A stretch of 64,000 bases of DNA, from contig DAOUJC010000005.1 of assembly GCA_034423135.1 (NCBI GenBank), forward strand, positions 34,359 through 98,358, written 5' to 3'. How positions within the stretch are numbered: the first letter of the stretch is position 1; every line of letters starts with the position of its first letter. A program made the translations under genes and the position numbers. The notes under the pieces were generated by a model. That model saw nothing but the letters and a program-made list of their open reading frames with translations, made no database searches and was not told where the DNA came from. The stretch comes from JAPPHY01 sp034423135 (lineage in GTDB: Bacteria > Chloroflexota > Dehalococcoidia > Lucifugimonadales > UBA2985). This document shows positions 1 to 7,966 of the stretch, one piece after another.

Positions 1-890
1 GTGACGTTGATCCCCGCCTGCGAGCTGGCCGCCCCGAACTGCGTTATGCCTATGACACTCACGGGGCGCACCCTGTCCAGCTCCTCGTCGTCGCTGACCA
101 CCGCGTTCGCCAGCGTGCCCAGGTTGGTGGCGAAGAGCCAGATGCCTTGCACGCTCAGCCTCGTGTACAGGGCCACGTCGCCTACCGACTTGCCCACGCC
201 CACGATGGGGTTGTCGCGCTCCCGCTCAACCTTCGGCGACACGCCCAGAAAGCCCACCTGCTCGCCCGTTGCCGTATCGATTCTCGACGAGAGCGTGGGC
301 GTCAGCCGCACCAGCGTGTCGTCACGCATCACGTCCAGCTCGATTCGACGGTCGGGGTTGCTCCTGAGCACCGCGGACAGGTCGCTCCACCGATCGAGGG
401 GTTGGCCGTTCGCCGCCACAATGCGGTCGCCGGGAAGCACCCCGGCCAGCGCCGCAGCCGAAGGCGACCCGTCCTCCGTCTCCTCTATCACGCGCGCCAC
501 CTCCAGCAGAGGACTGGAGGTGTCCGGCTCTCCGATCACCACGTTCACCATCCACAGCAGCACAAAAGCGATAACGAAGTGCGTTGCGATGCCGCCCAGG
601 ACCACCACCGACTTCTGCCAGAACGGCCTCCCGCGGTAGGCGCGGTCCTCCTCGTGCGGGTCCACGGCGTCCAGCGCATTCATGCCCACAATGCGCACGA
701 AGCCACCGGCCGGGATGGCCTTGATGCCGTACTCGGTCTCCCCGCGCTGGAAGGACCAGATGGTGGGGCCGAATCCCAGGAAGTACCTGGTGGCCTTTAT
801 ATTCAGGAGCTTGGCGGCCACGAGATGCCCGCCCTCGTGGGCCATCAGGATGACCACGAACGCTATCACCACCATCACTCCGCCCAGCAT
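1..890 (-). CDS. rseP: RIP site-2 protease RseP (M50 family), 3' end outside window
   Basis: Intramembrane zinc metalloprotease that cuts membrane-bound regulators such as anti-sigma factors. The gene reads leftward from an ATG at 890 with an AAGGAG ribosome site just upstream and runs off the window after about 296 codons. The first transmembrane helix carries the zinc motif HEGGH at residues 18-22. A second hydrophobic stretch lies near residues 95-115, and a PDZ domain follows at about 125-195 (LAGVLPGDRIVAANG). The start lies 19 bases downstream of dxr, the usual end of the frr-uppS-cdsA-dxr-rseP cluster. The C-terminal membrane segment and the second zinc-ligand motif lie outside the window. 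Confidence 0.92.
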   Translation of the reverse strand, partial: MLGGVMVVIAFVVILMAHEGGHLVAAKLLNIKATRYFLGFGPTIWSFQRGETEYGIKAIPAGGFVRIVGMNALDAVDPHEEDRAYRGRPFWQKSVVVLGGIATHFVIAFVLLWMVNVVIGEPDTSSPLLEVARVIEETEDGSPSAAALAGVLPGDRIVAANGQPLDRWSDLSAVLRSNPDRRIELDVMRDDTLVRLTPTLSSRIDTATGEQVGFLGVSPKVERERDNPIVGVGKSVGDVALYTRLSVQGIWLFATNLGTLANAVVSDDEELDRVRPVSVIGITQFGAASSQAGINV

Positions 891-909
891 ACCGCTCCTT
901 CCGCCCGGC

Positions 910-2055
910 TCAGGCCCGGCCGGGCCACGATAGCGCCGTCCGGCGTGCCCACTCGTCCGCAGCCAGGATGTCCTCAAGTGCTGGGGCCGATACCGCGTCG
1001 TGCCTCGAGAGCGTCCATTCGACCACGGCGGGTATGTCCGTGAACCCGATCGCGCCACCCAGGAACATTTCGACCGCAACCTCGTCCGCCGCGCTGAGCG
1101 CCGCGGGATAGGTCATGCCCTTGCGACCCGCATCCAAGGCCAGCCGGAAGCAGGGGTACTTGGCCTCGTCCAGCGGCTCGAAGGTGAGCGCGCCTGTCTC
1201 CGCCGGCCTGAACCGGGGTAGCGCATCGTTCTCGGCGCGCTCGGGGTAGAGCAGTGCGTGCTGTATGGGCATCCGCATGTCCGGCGGGCTGAGCTGCGCC
1301 TTCACCGAGCCGTCTGCGAACTCAACCATTGCGTGGATGATGCTCTGGTGATGCACCACCACGTCGATCTGCTCCCACGGCAGGTCGAACAGCCAGCGCG
1401 ACTCTATCACCTCGAACCCCTTGTTCATCAGGCTTGCCGAATCGATGGTTATCTTGCGACCCATCGTCCACGTGGGGTGTCGCAGCGCCTCCTCCGGCGT
1501 CACCGACGCAAGCTCCTCAGGAGCGCGACCACGGAATGCGCCACCGGACGCGGTGATGATCACGCGAGATATGGCCCTGTCCTCGCCGCGAAGGCACTGC
1601 CATATCGCGCTCGGCTCGCTGTCGACCGGCAGCACGTCCACGCCCATGTCCCTCGCAGCGCCCATCACGATCTCGCCGGCCATCACCACCGGTTCCTTGT
1701 TGGCAAGCGCCAACGTCTTGCCGGCCCGAATGGCCGCCAGTATGGGGCCGAGTCCGGCACTGCCCACGCTTGCGGCCATCACGAGGCTCACGTCGGGGTG
1801 TGTCGCCACTTCTTCGTGGGTCGCAACGGCGCACTCATCAGGCAAGACCGCAGCCAGCTCGTCCACGGGCGCCTCGCTCGACACCATCTGCGGGCCGAAC
1901 TCGCGCGCCTGTTCCGCAAGCAGCTCCAGGTTTCGCCCCGCCGAAAGCGCAACTACCGAGAAGCGGTCGGGAAAGGCGCGCACGACGTCCAGGGTCTGTC
2001 TGCCGATTGACCCCGTGGAACCGAGAATTGCCAAGCCTTTCACCCCGCTGTCCAT
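910..2055 (-). CDS. dxr: 1-deoxy-D-xylulose 5-phosphate reductoisomerase
   Basis: Converts DXP to 2-C-methyl-D-erythritol 4-phosphate using NADPH, the committed step of the MEP isoprenoid pathway. The 381-residue product has the usual length. The NADPH-binding loop GSTGSIG is at residues 12-18. Family motifs follow in order: ANKEPVV, the metal-binding PVDSEPSAIWQ, ASGGAFRGR, and the SLMNKGFEVIE helix. I chose the ATG at 2055 because the Rossmann fold begins right after it; the frame stays open further upstream, but that stretch is an antisense-like extension over cdsA. It overlaps the end of cdsA by 16 bases, which suggests coupled translation. Next to uppS, it indicates that this lineage makes isoprenoid carriers from MEP-derived units. 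Confidence 0.95.
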   Translation of the reverse strand: MDSGVKGLAILGSTGSIGRQTLDVVRAFPDRFSVVALSAGRNLELLAEQAREFGPQMVSSEAPVDELAAVLPDECAVATHEEVATHPDVSLVMAASVGSAGLGPILAAIRAGKTLALANKEPVVMAGEIVMGAARDMGVDVLPVDSEPSAIWQCLRGEDRAISRVIITASGGAFRGRAPEELASVTPEEALRHPTWTMGRKITIDSASLMNKGFEVIESRWLFDLPWEQIDVVVHHQSIIHAMVEFADGSVKAQLSPPDMRMPIQHALLYPERAENDALPRFRPAETGALTFEPLDEAKYPCFRLALDAGRKGMTYPAALSAADEVAVEMFLGGAIGFTDIPAVVEWTLSRHDAVSAPALEDILAADEWARRTALSWPGRA

Positions 2056-2882
2056 ACACTGAAATGGTACACGACCACGATAGCGAAGACAACGCTGTCC
2101 AGCCGGTCCAGCACGCCCCCGTGGCCGGGTATCAGCGTGCCGGAGTCCTTCACGTCTGCCGCCCGCTTGAGCATGGACTCCACCAGGTCTCCCACCTGCG
2201 CCACAACTCCGACCAGCACGCCCAGAGCGACGGCCTCCGCCTGCGTGATGGGCAAGTCCAGAAGCACCGCCAGCCCGACCGTCGCGCCCACGCCCGCCAC
2301 CCACCCAGCAACTGCTCCCTCCCACGTCTTGCCCGGGCTGATCCGCGGCGCCATGCGCGTGCGCCCGATCGCGCGGCCTACCAGGAACGCGCCCGTGTCC
2401 GTGGCGAACGTGGCCAGGACCGCCAGCAGCACCCACTCCAAGCCGTCATCGCCCGCGCGCAGGCGCAGGAACAGCGAGAGCGTCCACCCGGTGTAGATCG
2501 TACCCGCGGCGGTGTATCCCCAGTCGACCAGGGTATCGCCGGGGCTGTCCGGCTCCTCGCCCTCGCCACCCACAAGGCGGGCAGGCACGAACCGCCGCGC
2601 CAGGTGCCACGCCAGGGCCAGAGCACCGCCGCCCAGCGCGACAAGCGTAGTCTGGTACTCCACGTAGTCTTCGCCGTGGCCGCTCACTACGAACGCCAGC
2701 GCCCAGATGACGCCCAAGGTGACGGCGGGCCGCGCGCCTCGCAGCGACGCCATGCGGTAGAACTCTACCGCTCCAAGAGACGCGAGAAGGGCCACCAACA
2801 GAGAGAGCCAGGGTGCGCCTGCCCACAGGGCGGCGACGATGATGGGTATGCCTACGAATGCGCTTGCCAGTCGAGAAGCCAT
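2040..2882 (-). CDS. cdsA: Phosphatidate cytidylyltransferase (CDP-diglyceride synthase)
   Basis: Integral membrane enzyme that makes CDP-diacylglycerol from phosphatidate and CTP for phospholipid synthesis. The 280-residue product is rich in hydrophobic helices. Near its C-terminus it carries the CDS signature: SMLKRAADVKDSG, then PGHGGVLDRLDS. An upstream RISPGKTWEG motif is also typical of the family. It lies in the uppS-cdsA-dxr-rseP cluster. About 108 bases separate it from uppS, and its 3' end overlaps the dxr start. Confidence 0.94.
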   Translation of the reverse strand: MASRLASAFVGIPIIVAALWAGAPWLSLLVALLASLGAVEFYRMASLRGARPAVTLGVIWALAFVVSGHGEDYVEYQTTLVALGGGALALAWHLARRFVPARLVGGEGEEPDSPGDTLVDWGYTAAGTIYTGWTLSLFLRLRAGDDGLEWVLLAVLATFATDTGAFLVGRAIGRTRMAPRISPGKTWEGAVAGWVAGVGATVGLAVLLDLPITQAEAVALGVLVGVVAQVGDLVESMLKRAADVKDSGTLIPGHGGVLDRLDSVVFAIVVVYHFSVWTAG

Positions 2883-2990
2883 TGGTCAGAAGTTCAGCGA
2901 CGCCAGGTCCGGGAGGTGAAACCCCGCGGCCTCTGCCCATGTGAGCCGGCGGCTACTCTACGGAGCCAGCCGGCCGAGTGGGCCCCGGCC

Positions 2991-3728
2991 TCAACCCTCA
3001 ATCCTGCCGAAGCGGCGCCTGCGGCGGCCGTAAGCCTTGAACGCCATGTGCAGCTCCTCCTGATCGAAGTCCGGCCAGTACGCATCCGTGCAGTAGTACT
3101 CGCTGTACGCCGACTGCCACAGCAGGAAGTTGCTCAGGCGCATCTCGCCACCGGTGCGGATGATCAGGTCAGGCTCCGGCATGCCGGCCGTGTCCAGGTA
3201 GCTGTTGAAGGTGACCTCGTCGATGTCCTGAGGCGCCACTCCTTCCTCGACAATCCGGCGCACCGCCCCAAGTATCTCGGCCCTGCCGCCGTAGTTGAAG
3301 GCCACGTTGAGGGTGATGCGGTCGTTGTTCTTGGTCAGGTCTATCGCGCGGCACACGGCATCCCGTAGCTCCGGCGAGAGGCGATCAAGCGTGCCCAGGT
3401 GGCACAGCCTGACGCCCTGCTTGTGGAGCGCGCCAGTTTCCGTCTCAATGACTTCACCAAGGATGCCCAGGAGGCCGTTGACCTCCTCCGCCGGCCGATC
3501 CCAGTTCTCCGTGGAGAAGGCGTAAATCGTAAGGTGCTTGACCCCAAGCCGCGCCGACTCCTCGATGACGCGCTGGATGTTCTTGCGGCCGGCCTGGTGG
3601 CCCGCCAGCCGGGGGAGGCTGCGCTGCTCCGCCCATCGCCCGTTGCCGTCCATTATGATGGCTACGTGCACCGGCACGTGCGACATCTCGTCGTTCACGT
3701 CCGGGGTTGTCTGCTCCTTCGCCTTCAT
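2991..3728 (-). CDS. uppS: Isoprenyl transferase (undecaprenyl diphosphate synthase)
   Basis: Cis-prenyltransferase that extends farnesyl diphosphate with isopentenyl diphosphate to form the C55 lipid carrier for cell-wall glycans. The product has 245 residues, the normal length. The N-terminal catalytic motif IIMDGNGRW is at about residues 24-32. The substrate-binding signature RTGGEMRLSNFLLWQ and the WPDF motif are near the C-terminus. It follows frr by 45 bases and precedes cdsA, the conserved bacterial order. The roughly 20 residues before IIMDGNGRW are longer than in many homologues, so a start slightly downstream is possible. Confidence 0.94.
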   Translation of the reverse strand: MKAKEQTTPDVNDEMSHVPVHVAIIMDGNGRWAEQRSLPRLAGHQAGRKNIQRVIEESARLGVKHLTIYAFSTENWDRPAEEVNGLLGILGEVIETETGALHKQGVRLCHLGTLDRLSPELRDAVCRAIDLTKNNDRITLNVAFNYGGRAEILGAVRRIVEEGVAPQDIDEVTFNSYLDTAGMPEPDLIIRTGGEMRLSNFLLWQSAYSEYYCTDAYWPDFDQEELHMAFKAYGRRRRRFGRIEG

Positions 3729-3773
3729 GGGTTCTACAGTCAGGGCGGCGTGGCGCGCGAGCTGCGCGGAAGC

Positions 3774-4337
3774 CTAGACCTCCATGACCTCCTTCTCCTT
3801 GTCGGAGCCCAGACCGTCCATCTCAGACACGTAGAGGTCGGTCATCTTCTGCAGCTGGTCCTGCGCACGCTTGCCCTCGTCCTGCGAGATCTCCTTCTCC
3901 CGCTCCATCCCCCTCAGCTGCTCCAACACGTCCCGCCGGATGTTGCGCACCTCGACGCGGCCGTCCTCAACCTTCTTGCGAACGAGGCGGACCAGCTCCT
4001 TGCGCCTGTCTTCCGTGAGCTGCGGGATGGCGAGTCGCAGCACGTTGCCGTCGTTGATGGGGTTCAGCCCAATGCTCAGCTTCTGTATGGCCTTCTCCAC
4101 TGCGGGCAAGCTCTGCCTGTCCCAGGGCTGCACGACGAGCAGCCGCGCCTCCGCCGCGTTGATCGACGCGAGCTGGTTGAGCGGCGTGGACGTTCCGTAG
4201 TAGTCCACCATCACGTTCTCAACCAGCGCCGGGTTGGCCCGGCCCGTCCTGACGGTGGCAAGCTCCCTCTTCAGGGCATCCACCGAGCGTCTCTTTCTTC
4301 TGTCGCCCTCTTCGAGGACCTCCCTTATCGTGGCCAT
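3774..4337 (-). CDS. frr: Ribosome recycling factor
   Basis: Works with EF-G to split the post-termination ribosome complex. The 187-residue product has the standard length and the family's two-domain pattern: an N-terminal helix with LATVRTGRANPALV, the compact beta domain (TPLNQLASI), and a C-terminal helical pair with ITEDRRKELV-like sequence (QLTEDRRKELV) and VRNIRRDV. It heads the frr-uppS-cdsA-dxr-rseP block. In most bacteria pyrH lies directly upstream, but here two plus-strand genes occupy that place, so frr must have its own promoter in 4338-4586. A perfect inverted repeat lies in that interval. Confidence 0.95.
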   Translation of the reverse strand: MATIREVLEEGDRRKRRSVDALKRELATVRTGRANPALVENVMVDYYGTSTPLNQLASINAAEARLLVVQPWDRQSLPAVEKAIQKLSIGLNPINDGNVLRLAIPQLTEDRRKELVRLVRKKVEDGRVEVRNIRRDVLEQLRGMEREKEISQDEGKRAQDQLQKMTDLYVSEMDGLGSDKEKEVMEV

Positions 4338-4400
4338 GGGTCACTCCCCTTGCGAGAATTTCCTGCGGCGACTCCCTGGGTGCCACTTGGGCAGCGTCAT

Positions 4401-4419
4401 AGTTGTGGAATCCACAACT
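4401..4419. promoter_or_regulatory. Perfect 19-base inverted repeat upstream of frr
   Basis: Arms AGTTGTGGA and TCCACAACT are separated by one base, 64 bases before the frr start. A related sequence, TTGTGGATTCGACA, starts at 4461, about 60 bases away. The paired sites look like a regulator-binding site or a leader hairpin for the frr cluster. No regulator is identified, and no T-run follows, so it is not a convincing terminator. Confidence 0.45.
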
Positions 4420-4586
4420 TCAAATGGAGTTTAGCATAGGAAAAGCCCGCCGATAAAGACTTGTGGATTCGACAGCCTTTGCCCGTCTCCAGCCGTGTGG
4501 TGTAAGATTGATGCGGCCTCCTGCTGCCGGACCATCGACGGCGACCGGTTGCCCACCCTGACGCTATCCTGGAATAGCCTTGTCAG

Positions 4587-5522
4587 GTGCGAACCGGATG
4601 CAGCCGACACAAGTGCAGCATCCCGCCTGAGGCGATTGACATACCCCACGCAGGTAGAGCCTTGACCGAACGAGAAGCAACCCAACAAGTCACCCAGCAG
4701 GCCGGAACGAACCGGCTGCTGGACGGGTGCCGGCGGTTGGTCGAGGCCGACCGGTTCGAGTACCTGATCATCGGCATCATCCTGCTCAACGCCGCGCTTC
4801 TCGGACTCGGCACATCCCCTGCCATCGAGCGGGACTACGGCGACTGGCTTCACTTGGGCAACAACGTCATCCTGGGCATCTTCGTGGTGGAGGCGCTGCT
4901 GAAGCTGGCGGCCCGGTGGCCGCGGCCGCTGCGCTACTTCACCGACGGCTGGAACGTCTTCGACTTCACAGTGATTGTGCTGGCGCTGATCCCCGCCACG
5001 GGGGAGTTTGCCATTGTGACGCGCCTCTTCCGCCTGCTGAGGGTTGTAAGGCTGATCTCCACCATCAGGGACCTGCGGCTGATTGTCGCCGCCTTGGTGC
5101 GCTCCATTCCCAGCGTGGGCCACGTGCTGATCCTGATGAGCATTGTGGTCTACATCTACGCCATCATGGGCTACCACCTGTTCCACCAGCACGACCCGGA
5201 CAACTGGCGCAACCTGGGCACAGCGCTACTCACGCTCTTCAACATTCTTACACTGGAGGGTTGGACCGCGGTGATGAACACGGCGATGGAGGCGTATCCG
5301 TGGGCCTGGGTCTACTTCGTCAGCTTTGTCGTACTGGGAACGTTCGTCGTCATCAACATGTTCATTGCCATCATCATCAACAACCTGGATGAAGCCAAGA
5401 TCGAGAGACTGCGCGAACTGGAAGGGCCCGCGAGCAGGGAAGAGCTCCTGCGCGAAATTCGTGCCGCACAGGACACACTCCGGCGCCTTGAACGGCGCAT
5501 CGGAGACGACGAGCGGGAGTAG
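4587..5522 (+). CDS. Single-domain voltage-gated cation channel (NaChBac/CavMr type)
   Basis: Six-helix ion channel expected to form a homotetramer in the cytoplasmic membrane. Counted from the GTG at 4587, S1 is near residue 57, S2 near 90, S3 near 122 and S5 near 177. S4 has arginines at 146, 149, 152, 155, 161 and 164, the voltage-sensor spacing. The pore helix ends in the filter TLEGWT (222-227), followed by S6 (about 240-266) and a charged C-terminal coiled coil (LRELEG...LRRLERRI). Sodium channels of this family usually read LESW. Glycine after the filter glutamate resembles the Ca2+-selective CavMr type, so Ca2+ or mixed selectivity is possible. A TTG at 4662 behind an AGGTAGAG-like site may be the true start. 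The gene stands alone, against the flanking operon. Confidence 0.88.
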   Translation: MRTGCSRHKCSIPPEAIDIPHAGRALTEREATQQVTQQAGTNRLLDGCRRLVEADRFEYLIIGIILLNAALLGLGTSPAIERDYGDWLHLGNNVILGIFVVEALLKLAARWPRPLRYFTDGWNVFDFTVIVLALIPATGEFAIVTRLFRLLRVVRLISTIRDLRLIVAALVRSIPSVGHVLILMSIVVYIYAIMGYHLFHQHDPDNWRNLGTALLTLFNILTLEGWTAVMNTAMEAYPWAWVYFVSFVVLGTFVVINMFIAIIINNLDEAKIERLRELEGPASREELLREIRAAQDTLRRLERRIGDDERE

Positions 5523-5570
5523 TGAGCGGGCGGCCGTCAAGCCCTCTTCCCCAACCGATTACGGCGTTGC

Positions 5571-5576
5571 TATAAT
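5571..5576 (+). promoter_or_regulatory. -10 box TATAAT for the small HEPN-like gene
   Basis: A perfect TATAAT lies 31 bases before the favoured TTG start. No convincing -35 element is seen at 17 bases. Transcription from it would begin near 5583, which contains an in-frame ATG. A leaderless product from 5583 is therefore an alternative. Confidence 0.5.
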
Positions 5577-5606
5577 TCGTGCATGCAGAGTGATGGAGGC
5601 AACGCA

Positions 5607-5960
5607 TTGCTGACTCAAGAACACGCCGGGACTGCCAGGGCGTTCCTGCAAGAAGCCGACCGCGAGTTTGCGGAGGGCGATACCCTGCAAGCGTCGGAAA
5701 AGATGTGGGGAGCGGCATCCCACGCCATCATGGCGGTTGCGATGCAACGCGGCCAGGACTGCGGCACGCATCGCCAGATGGTTAACGTGGCCTGGCAGTT
5801 AGCCGACGAGCTGAACGACGACGGTCTGCGGGCAGGAATGATAGCGGCTCAGCAGTTTCACCGGAACTTCTATCACGGCTTCCTGGAGCCTGAGGAGTTC
5901 GAGAATCCCGCCGGGTTGGTACGCCGCTTCGTGGGGCGAATGCTGGCTTTGGCCGGGTGA
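5607..5960 (+). CDS. Small PaREP1/HEPN-like helical protein
   Basis: A 117-residue, all-helical protein resembling the PaREP1/HEPN-like group often found in small accessory or toxin-antitoxin contexts. The visible pattern is an N-terminal helix with FLQEADREFAEGD, then ASEKMWGAASHAIM, and later HRNFYHGF and VRRFVGRML. The tryptophan-histidine spacing in the second helix is typical of the group. TTG at 5607 is preferred because GGAGG lies seven bases before it. An ATG at 5583 is the alternative. It sits between the channel gene and tsf, convergent with tsf, and no partner gene adjoins it. A nuclease role is not demonstrated: no clear R-x4-6-H motif is seen. The biological role is unknown. Confidence 0.65.
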   Translation: MLTQEHAGTARAFLQEADREFAEGDTLQASEKMWGAASHAIMAVAMQRGQDCGTHRQMVNVAWQLADELNDDGLRAGMIAAQQFHRNFYHGFLEPEEFENPAGLVRRFVGRMLALAG

Positions 5961-5994
5961 GCGCGCCGGGAACAGCGGCAGGGCAACGCCGGAG

Positions 5995-6519
5995 CTACTC
6001 GCTAGCGGCTGCGTCCTCGCCCAGCGCGAACCGCTGGAACCGCCGGACGCGAATGTTCTCGCCAACACGCGCCATCACCTCGTTCACCACGTCCCTGATC
6101 GTCTGGGACGGGTCCTTGATGAAGGCCTGCTCCATGAGCAGTTGGCCTTCGGCGCCTGAGGTGTCGTCCTCCGATGCGGCCTCGCCGTCCACGTAGCGAG
6201 GCGACATGGCAGCAACCTGCATCGCAAGGTTGTGCGCCAGCTCCTTGAACTCCGGCGTCCTGGCAACGAAGTCAGTCTCGCAGTTCAACTCTACGATTGC
6301 GCCGACGCGGCTGCCTGCGTGGATGTAGCTGTCGACGACGCCTTCCAGCGTGTCCCTCGAAGACTTCTTGGCGGCAATCGACAAGCCCTTCTGTCTCAGA
6401 AGCTCCACCGCTTTCGCCATGTCACCGCCGGCCTCTTCCAGCGCGTTCTTGCAGTCCATAACGCCCGCGCTGGTCTGCTCTCTCAGGTCCTTGATTGCGT
6501 CAAGCGATACTCCCGGCAT
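5995..6519 (-). CDS. tsf: Translation elongation factor Ts (short form)
   Basis: Guanine-nucleotide exchange factor for EF-Tu. The N-terminal UBA-like domain (residues 5-45) contains LREQTSAGVMDCKNAL, followed by the core motif ELNCETDFVAR (about 79-89). At 174 residues it lacks the long second core subdomain of the E. coli protein (about 283 residues). Short forms are known in Thermus and in several Chloroflexota, so this is not read as a truncation. It starts two bases after rpsB, the classic S2-Ts pair. Downstream, pyrH is absent and a convergent plus-strand gene follows instead. Confidence 0.95.
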   Translation of the reverse strand: MPGVSLDAIKDLREQTSAGVMDCKNALEEAGGDMAKAVELLRQKGLSIAAKKSSRDTLEGVVDSYIHAGSRVGAIVELNCETDFVARTPEFKELAHNLAMQVAAMSPRYVDGEAASEDDTSGAEGQLLMEQAFIKDPSQTIRDVVNEVMARVGENIRVRRFQRFALGEDAAASE

Positions 6520-6521
6520 GG

Positions 6522-7388
6522 CTATGCTGTACCTTCCGGGGAGTCCTGGCTTGAGGTCCGCTGCACCGGCGCAGACCCGGGATCACCGGCCATTGCGCGA
6601 GCCAGCGCCTCCGGGTCCACTTCCACCAGCGTCTCGCCGACCTCTTCTTCCCCTTCCTCGCCCGCCTCCAAGGCCTCCTCCGCCATCTCCAGTTCCTCTG
6701 CGGCGCTCGCAAGCTCTGCGCGCCTGCGCAGGCCCTCCATTACGGCATACGAGATGCGGGAGGTCACGAGGCTTATGGAGCGAATGGCGTCGTCATTGGC
6801 TGCGATGGGGTAGTCGACCAGGTCCGGATCTCCGTCCGTATCCACGAGCGCGACGATGGGTATGCCCATTCGCCGGCCCTCAGCCACGGCTATCTTCTCC
6901 CGGCCTATGTCCACCACGAAGAGCGCACCGGGCAGCGTGGTCATCTCCTTCACGCCCCCGAAGTTGCGGTTCAGCCTCTGGACTTCGTCCTCCAGCTTCA
7001 GCGCCTCCTTCTTGGTGAGCAGGGCGAAGCCGCCCTTGGCGCGGCGCTCCTCCAACCGCACCAGGTAGTCAATGCGCGACTGTATGGACGGGAAGTTGGT
7101 GAGCGTACCGCCAAGCCAGCGATGCTTCACGTAGAACATGCCGCAGTTCCTGGCGGCGTTCTCGACGGAGTCCTGCGCCTGTCGCTTGGTGCCCACGAAC
7201 AGGACGCTCTGACCGCCGGCCACAATGTCCGAGATGAACTGTTGCGCACGCTTGAGCAGCGACATCGACTGCTGCAGGTCTATGATGTGAATGCCGTTGC
7301 GCTGCGAGAAAATGTACTGCTTCATGCGGGGGTGCCATCTCTGAGTCTGATGCCCAAAGTGGACCCCTGCTTCCAGCAGAGACTTCAT
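6522..7388 (-). CDS. rpsB: 30S ribosomal protein S2
   Basis: Small-subunit ribosomal protein. The ATG at 7388 has AAGAGG nine bases upstream, and the product starts with the family sequence MKSLLEAGVHFGHQT. Other conserved blocks are WHPRMKQYIF, NGIHIIDLQQ, FVGTKRQAQ and RWLGGTLTNF. The open frame continues upstream, but that part has no S2 similarity. The product has about 288 residues; after the S2 core it bears a Glu-rich acidic tail of roughly 60 residues, longer than the E. coli protein. It is co-transcribed with tsf, and a good promoter lies about 105 bases upstream. Confidence 0.95.
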   Translation of the reverse strand: MKSLLEAGVHFGHQTQRWHPRMKQYIFSQRNGIHIIDLQQSMSLLKRAQQFISDIVAGGQSVLFVGTKRQAQDSVENAARNCGMFYVKHRWLGGTLTNFPSIQSRIDYLVRLEERRAKGGFALLTKKEALKLEDEVQRLNRNFGGVKEMTTLPGALFVVDIGREKIAVAEGRRMGIPIVALVDTDGDPDLVDYPIAANDDAIRSISLVTSRISYAVMEGLRRRAELASAAEELEMAEEALEAGEEGEEEVGETLVEVDPEALARAMAGDPGSAPVQRTSSQDSPEGTA

Positions 7389-7491
7389 GGTTAGTGCCTC
7401 TTGAGGTTGAGAGGCTACATCCCGCTCATCGGATACGACCATGCGTGCGCGCTCCTCCTGTCTGCGACTCCCGCCTGATGCTGCGTGCGTG

Positions 7492-7520
7492 AGTATCGCA
7501 CAGTTGGGCAGCCAATGCAA
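7492..7520 (-). promoter_or_regulatory. Sigma70-type promoter for rpsB-tsf
   Basis: On the minus strand, TTGCAT (7515-7520), a 17-base spacer and GATACT (7492-7497). It leaves an untranslated leader of about 95 bases before rpsB, long enough for ribosomal-protein feedback control, though no known S2 leader motif was recognised. Confidence 0.6.
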
Positions 7521-7618
7521 GCTGGCGTGGGGGATGGGGCATCAACTTTACCGCTTGGTGGGACGCATGGCACCGCTTGCTCAGCTGGAGGTCGCGGTCT
7601 GCGGCCGGGACTGTCAGT

Positions 7619-7966
7619 CTATGCTGACGAGAAGGCCACCACCTTGTCCAGCCTCTGCGACAGGCGGTCCTCGGCAGCTTCCAAGTCGTACTGGCTTTGC
7701 AGCCCCATCCAGAATGCAGCAGAGTTTCCGAAGAATCGCGACAACAGCAGCGCGGTCTCCGCTGTAATAGAACGCCTGCCATTGACGATGGAGTGAATCC
7801 GGCGCGCGTCCACGCCAATGGCCTTGGCGAGCCGGTACTGAGTGATCTTCATCGGGAGGAGGAACTCCTCACTGAGTATCTCCCCCGGGTGAGCGGGGGC
7901 AAGTTTATTCTCACGGTGCGCTGGCTCGCTGATCACGGTCGTCTCCCTTCCCAACCTAGCGCTCAA
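7619..7966 (-). CDS. higA: HigA-family antitoxin (XRE helix-turn-helix)
   Basis: Antitoxin and autorepressor of a HigBA type II toxin-antitoxin pair. The 115-residue product contains the family entry motif HPGEILSEEFLLPM (about residues 26-39). A helix-turn-helix follows, with TQYRLAKAIGVDARRIHSIV, then AETALLLSRFFGNSAAFWMGLQ, the characteristic HigA C-terminal part. The TTG start overlaps the TGA of the upstream toxin gene, so translation is likely coupled. Toxin-before-antitoxin order is typical for higBA. It lies between nadC and rpsB and is convergent with neither. The C-terminal tail (DRLSQRLDKVVAF) is slightly longer than usual. Confidence 0.88.
   Translation of the reverse strand: MSARLGRETTVISEPAHRENKLAPAHPGEILSEEFLLPMKITQYRLAKAIGVDARRIHSIVNGRRSITAETALLLSRFFGNSAAFWMGLQSQYDLEAAEDRLSQRLDKVVAFSSA

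Noticed and set aside
1770..3368. Long plus-strand frame (532 codons) over dxr, cdsA and uppS
   Set aside because: It is antisense to three recognisable genes, is Arg/Pro/His-rich as expected from GC-rich third-position bias, and has no domain motifs.
5995..6519. Truncated tsf pseudogene
   Set aside because: At 174 residues it is short compared with E. coli, but the ends and motifs are intact and short EF-Ts forms are normal in related lineages.
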